Positions 5,486-6,170 of a stretch of 6,170 nucleotides of DNA are shown in pieces. The stretch lies in assembly GCA_003670425.1 (NCBI GenBank), contig QWRL01000145.1, positions 1 to 6,170 of the forward strand. Direction: 5' to 3'. Each line of letters begins with the position of its first letter. Position 1 is the first letter of the stretch. Position numbers and translations under genes: made by a program. The notes below the pieces were generated by a model, which searched no databases, was not told the DNA's origin, and saw only the letters and a list, made by a program, of their open reading frames with translations. The DNA comes from Chloroflexota bacterium (GTDB lineage Bacteria > Chloroflexota > Anaerolineae > Anaerolineales > UBA11657).

Positions 5486-6170
5486 TTATTTCTTACCTAC
5501 ATACGGGCTTTGTTGTTGCAGTGAGTAGGCGGGCTCTCCTCTTCTCGTATCCCAGAATTCGGGAATGTCATTGATGATCCCCTTCCAAGCGCCTTTGAGG
5601 AGGACATGGAGCGTATAGTCAATGCCGCCCATCGACTTGGCCGATACGTTTAGAGCGTGATAGTGATACCCAACAGGCTCGTGGGAATGACCACCGAACT
5701 GGTCGAGGGGCACATCGCTCCCATCCATCGGGAAGACTGCTTCGTAGATACCGAACAGGGCGATGCCATCGAGCCCGAATCCGATCAGCGGTGGATGGCC
5801 CTGGCCGGGATAGTCATTGATGTTGTAAAGAGACAGGTCATTGTTCGTGGCGCTATGACCGTCAGCGTGGTAGTGCAGCCCCATTCCCCGGCCGACGTGG
5901 ATACCGTTACTTGTAATCTCGGCGCTCTCTTGTGCGCTTGCCAGCGTGTTGTTCAGCGGCGGATAGATGACAACGCCGTCTACAGCAATCCCCACAGCTG
6001 AGGTGCTGACAGCGTTGTACACGGAGTCAGGACCAGGATCGTGGGCGTCCGACTTCAGAGTTTTCGGCAGTTTGTTCTCAGTCAGCGAAGAAACCAACCC
6101 GTAGTCTCGCAGAGGAATTTTTACAAGGTACAGTTGTAGCGTTGCGTCGCGGGTCACCTTCTGATCCGCA
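5486..6170 (-). CDS. YHYH domain-containing protein, 5'-truncated by the window edge
   Basis: The frame is open through the right edge (the codons before the GTG at 6157 read A-D-Q-K), so that GTG is probably internal and the N-terminus, including any signal peptide, lies outside. Counting from the GTG, 223 residues are visible. They match the YHYH family: VGIAVDGVVIYPPLN (55-69), GLHYHADGHS (93-102), PLIGFGLDGIALFGIYE (123-139), GGHSHE (155-160) and the name-giving GYHYHA (163-168). The C-terminal block includes LLKGAWKGIINDIPEFW (186-202) and ends QQSPYVGKK. The paired HxH motifs suggest metal binding, but the family's function is unknown; many members appear to be secreted (general knowledge, not visible here). 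There are no cysteines in the visible part. Base composition is lower in GC than in the other genes, and codon use differs: five valines at 50-63 include GTC, GTG, GTA and GTT, whereas the neighbours use mainly GTG. Recent acquisition, or a contig join, is possible. Confidence 0.85.
   Translation of the reverse strand, partial: ADQKVTRDATLQLYLVKIPLRDYGLVSSLTENKLPKTLKSDAHDPGPDSVYNAVSTSAVGIAVDGVVIYPPLNNTLASAQESAEITSNGIHVGRGMGLHYHADGHSATNNDLSLYNINDYPGQGHPPLIGFGLDGIALFGIYEAVFPMDGSDVPLDQFGGHSHEPVGYHYHALNVSAKSMGGIDYTLHVLLKGAWKGIINDIPEFWDTRRGEPAYSLQQQSPYVGKK

Noticed and set aside
5657..6001. Plus-strand 114-codon open frame opposite the YHYH gene
   Set aside because: The minus-strand frame matches YHYH-domain motifs throughout; the plus-strand translation shows nothing recognisable.
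1..6170. CRISPR array, insertion sequence, toxin-antitoxin or phage genes
   Set aside because: No regularly spaced repeats, transposase motifs, terminal inverted repeats or phage-type proteins were seen on either strand.

Overview
The window reads as a GC-rich bacterial chromosome segment, most likely from an uncultured member of the Chloroflexota. This assignment is an inference. It rests on the NifS/IscS-type desulfurase with an ACKTGDPxPS active-site loop next to mnmA, followed by a run of small envelope proteins (a three-helix protein, a DUF948-like protein and a YtxH protein). No rRNA or other marker gene is present to confirm it. The main part of the window (about 1-5270) is rich in GCGC and uses mostly GTG, CTG and CGC codons.

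Layout. (1) Plus strand, 2-2794, tightly packed: the end of a small protein resembling a dimeric alpha/beta barrel; a class I cysteine desulfurase; MnmA, the tRNA 2-thiouridylase; and a small three-helix membrane protein. The last three overlap by 4-bp ATGA junctions. The desulfurase and MnmA together form a complete minimal sulfur relay for s2U34 of tRNA: persulfide on Cys329 of the first, then Cys113/Cys212 of the second. (2) Plus strand, 2827-3606: a two-helix DUF948-like protein that appears to have its own leaderless promoter, then a perfect 9-bp palindrome, then a YtxH-family protein with a clear Shine-Dalgarno. (3) Minus strand, 3637-5271, convergent with the above: a full-length bifunctional NAD(P)HX epimerase/dehydratase (Nnr), again with a -10 box exactly 7 nt before its ATG. 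(4) 5272-5485: a non-coding gap of 214 bp with several short inverted repeats. (5) Minus strand, 5486 to the window end: the 3' part of a YHYH-domain protein gene with visibly lower GC and different codon use.

No CRISPR array, tRNA, rRNA, transposase or defence system was found. The genes are mostly housekeeping (tRNA thiolation, metabolite repair, envelope). The points most worth a second look are the two matching leaderless-type promoters and the composition break leading into the YHYH gene.
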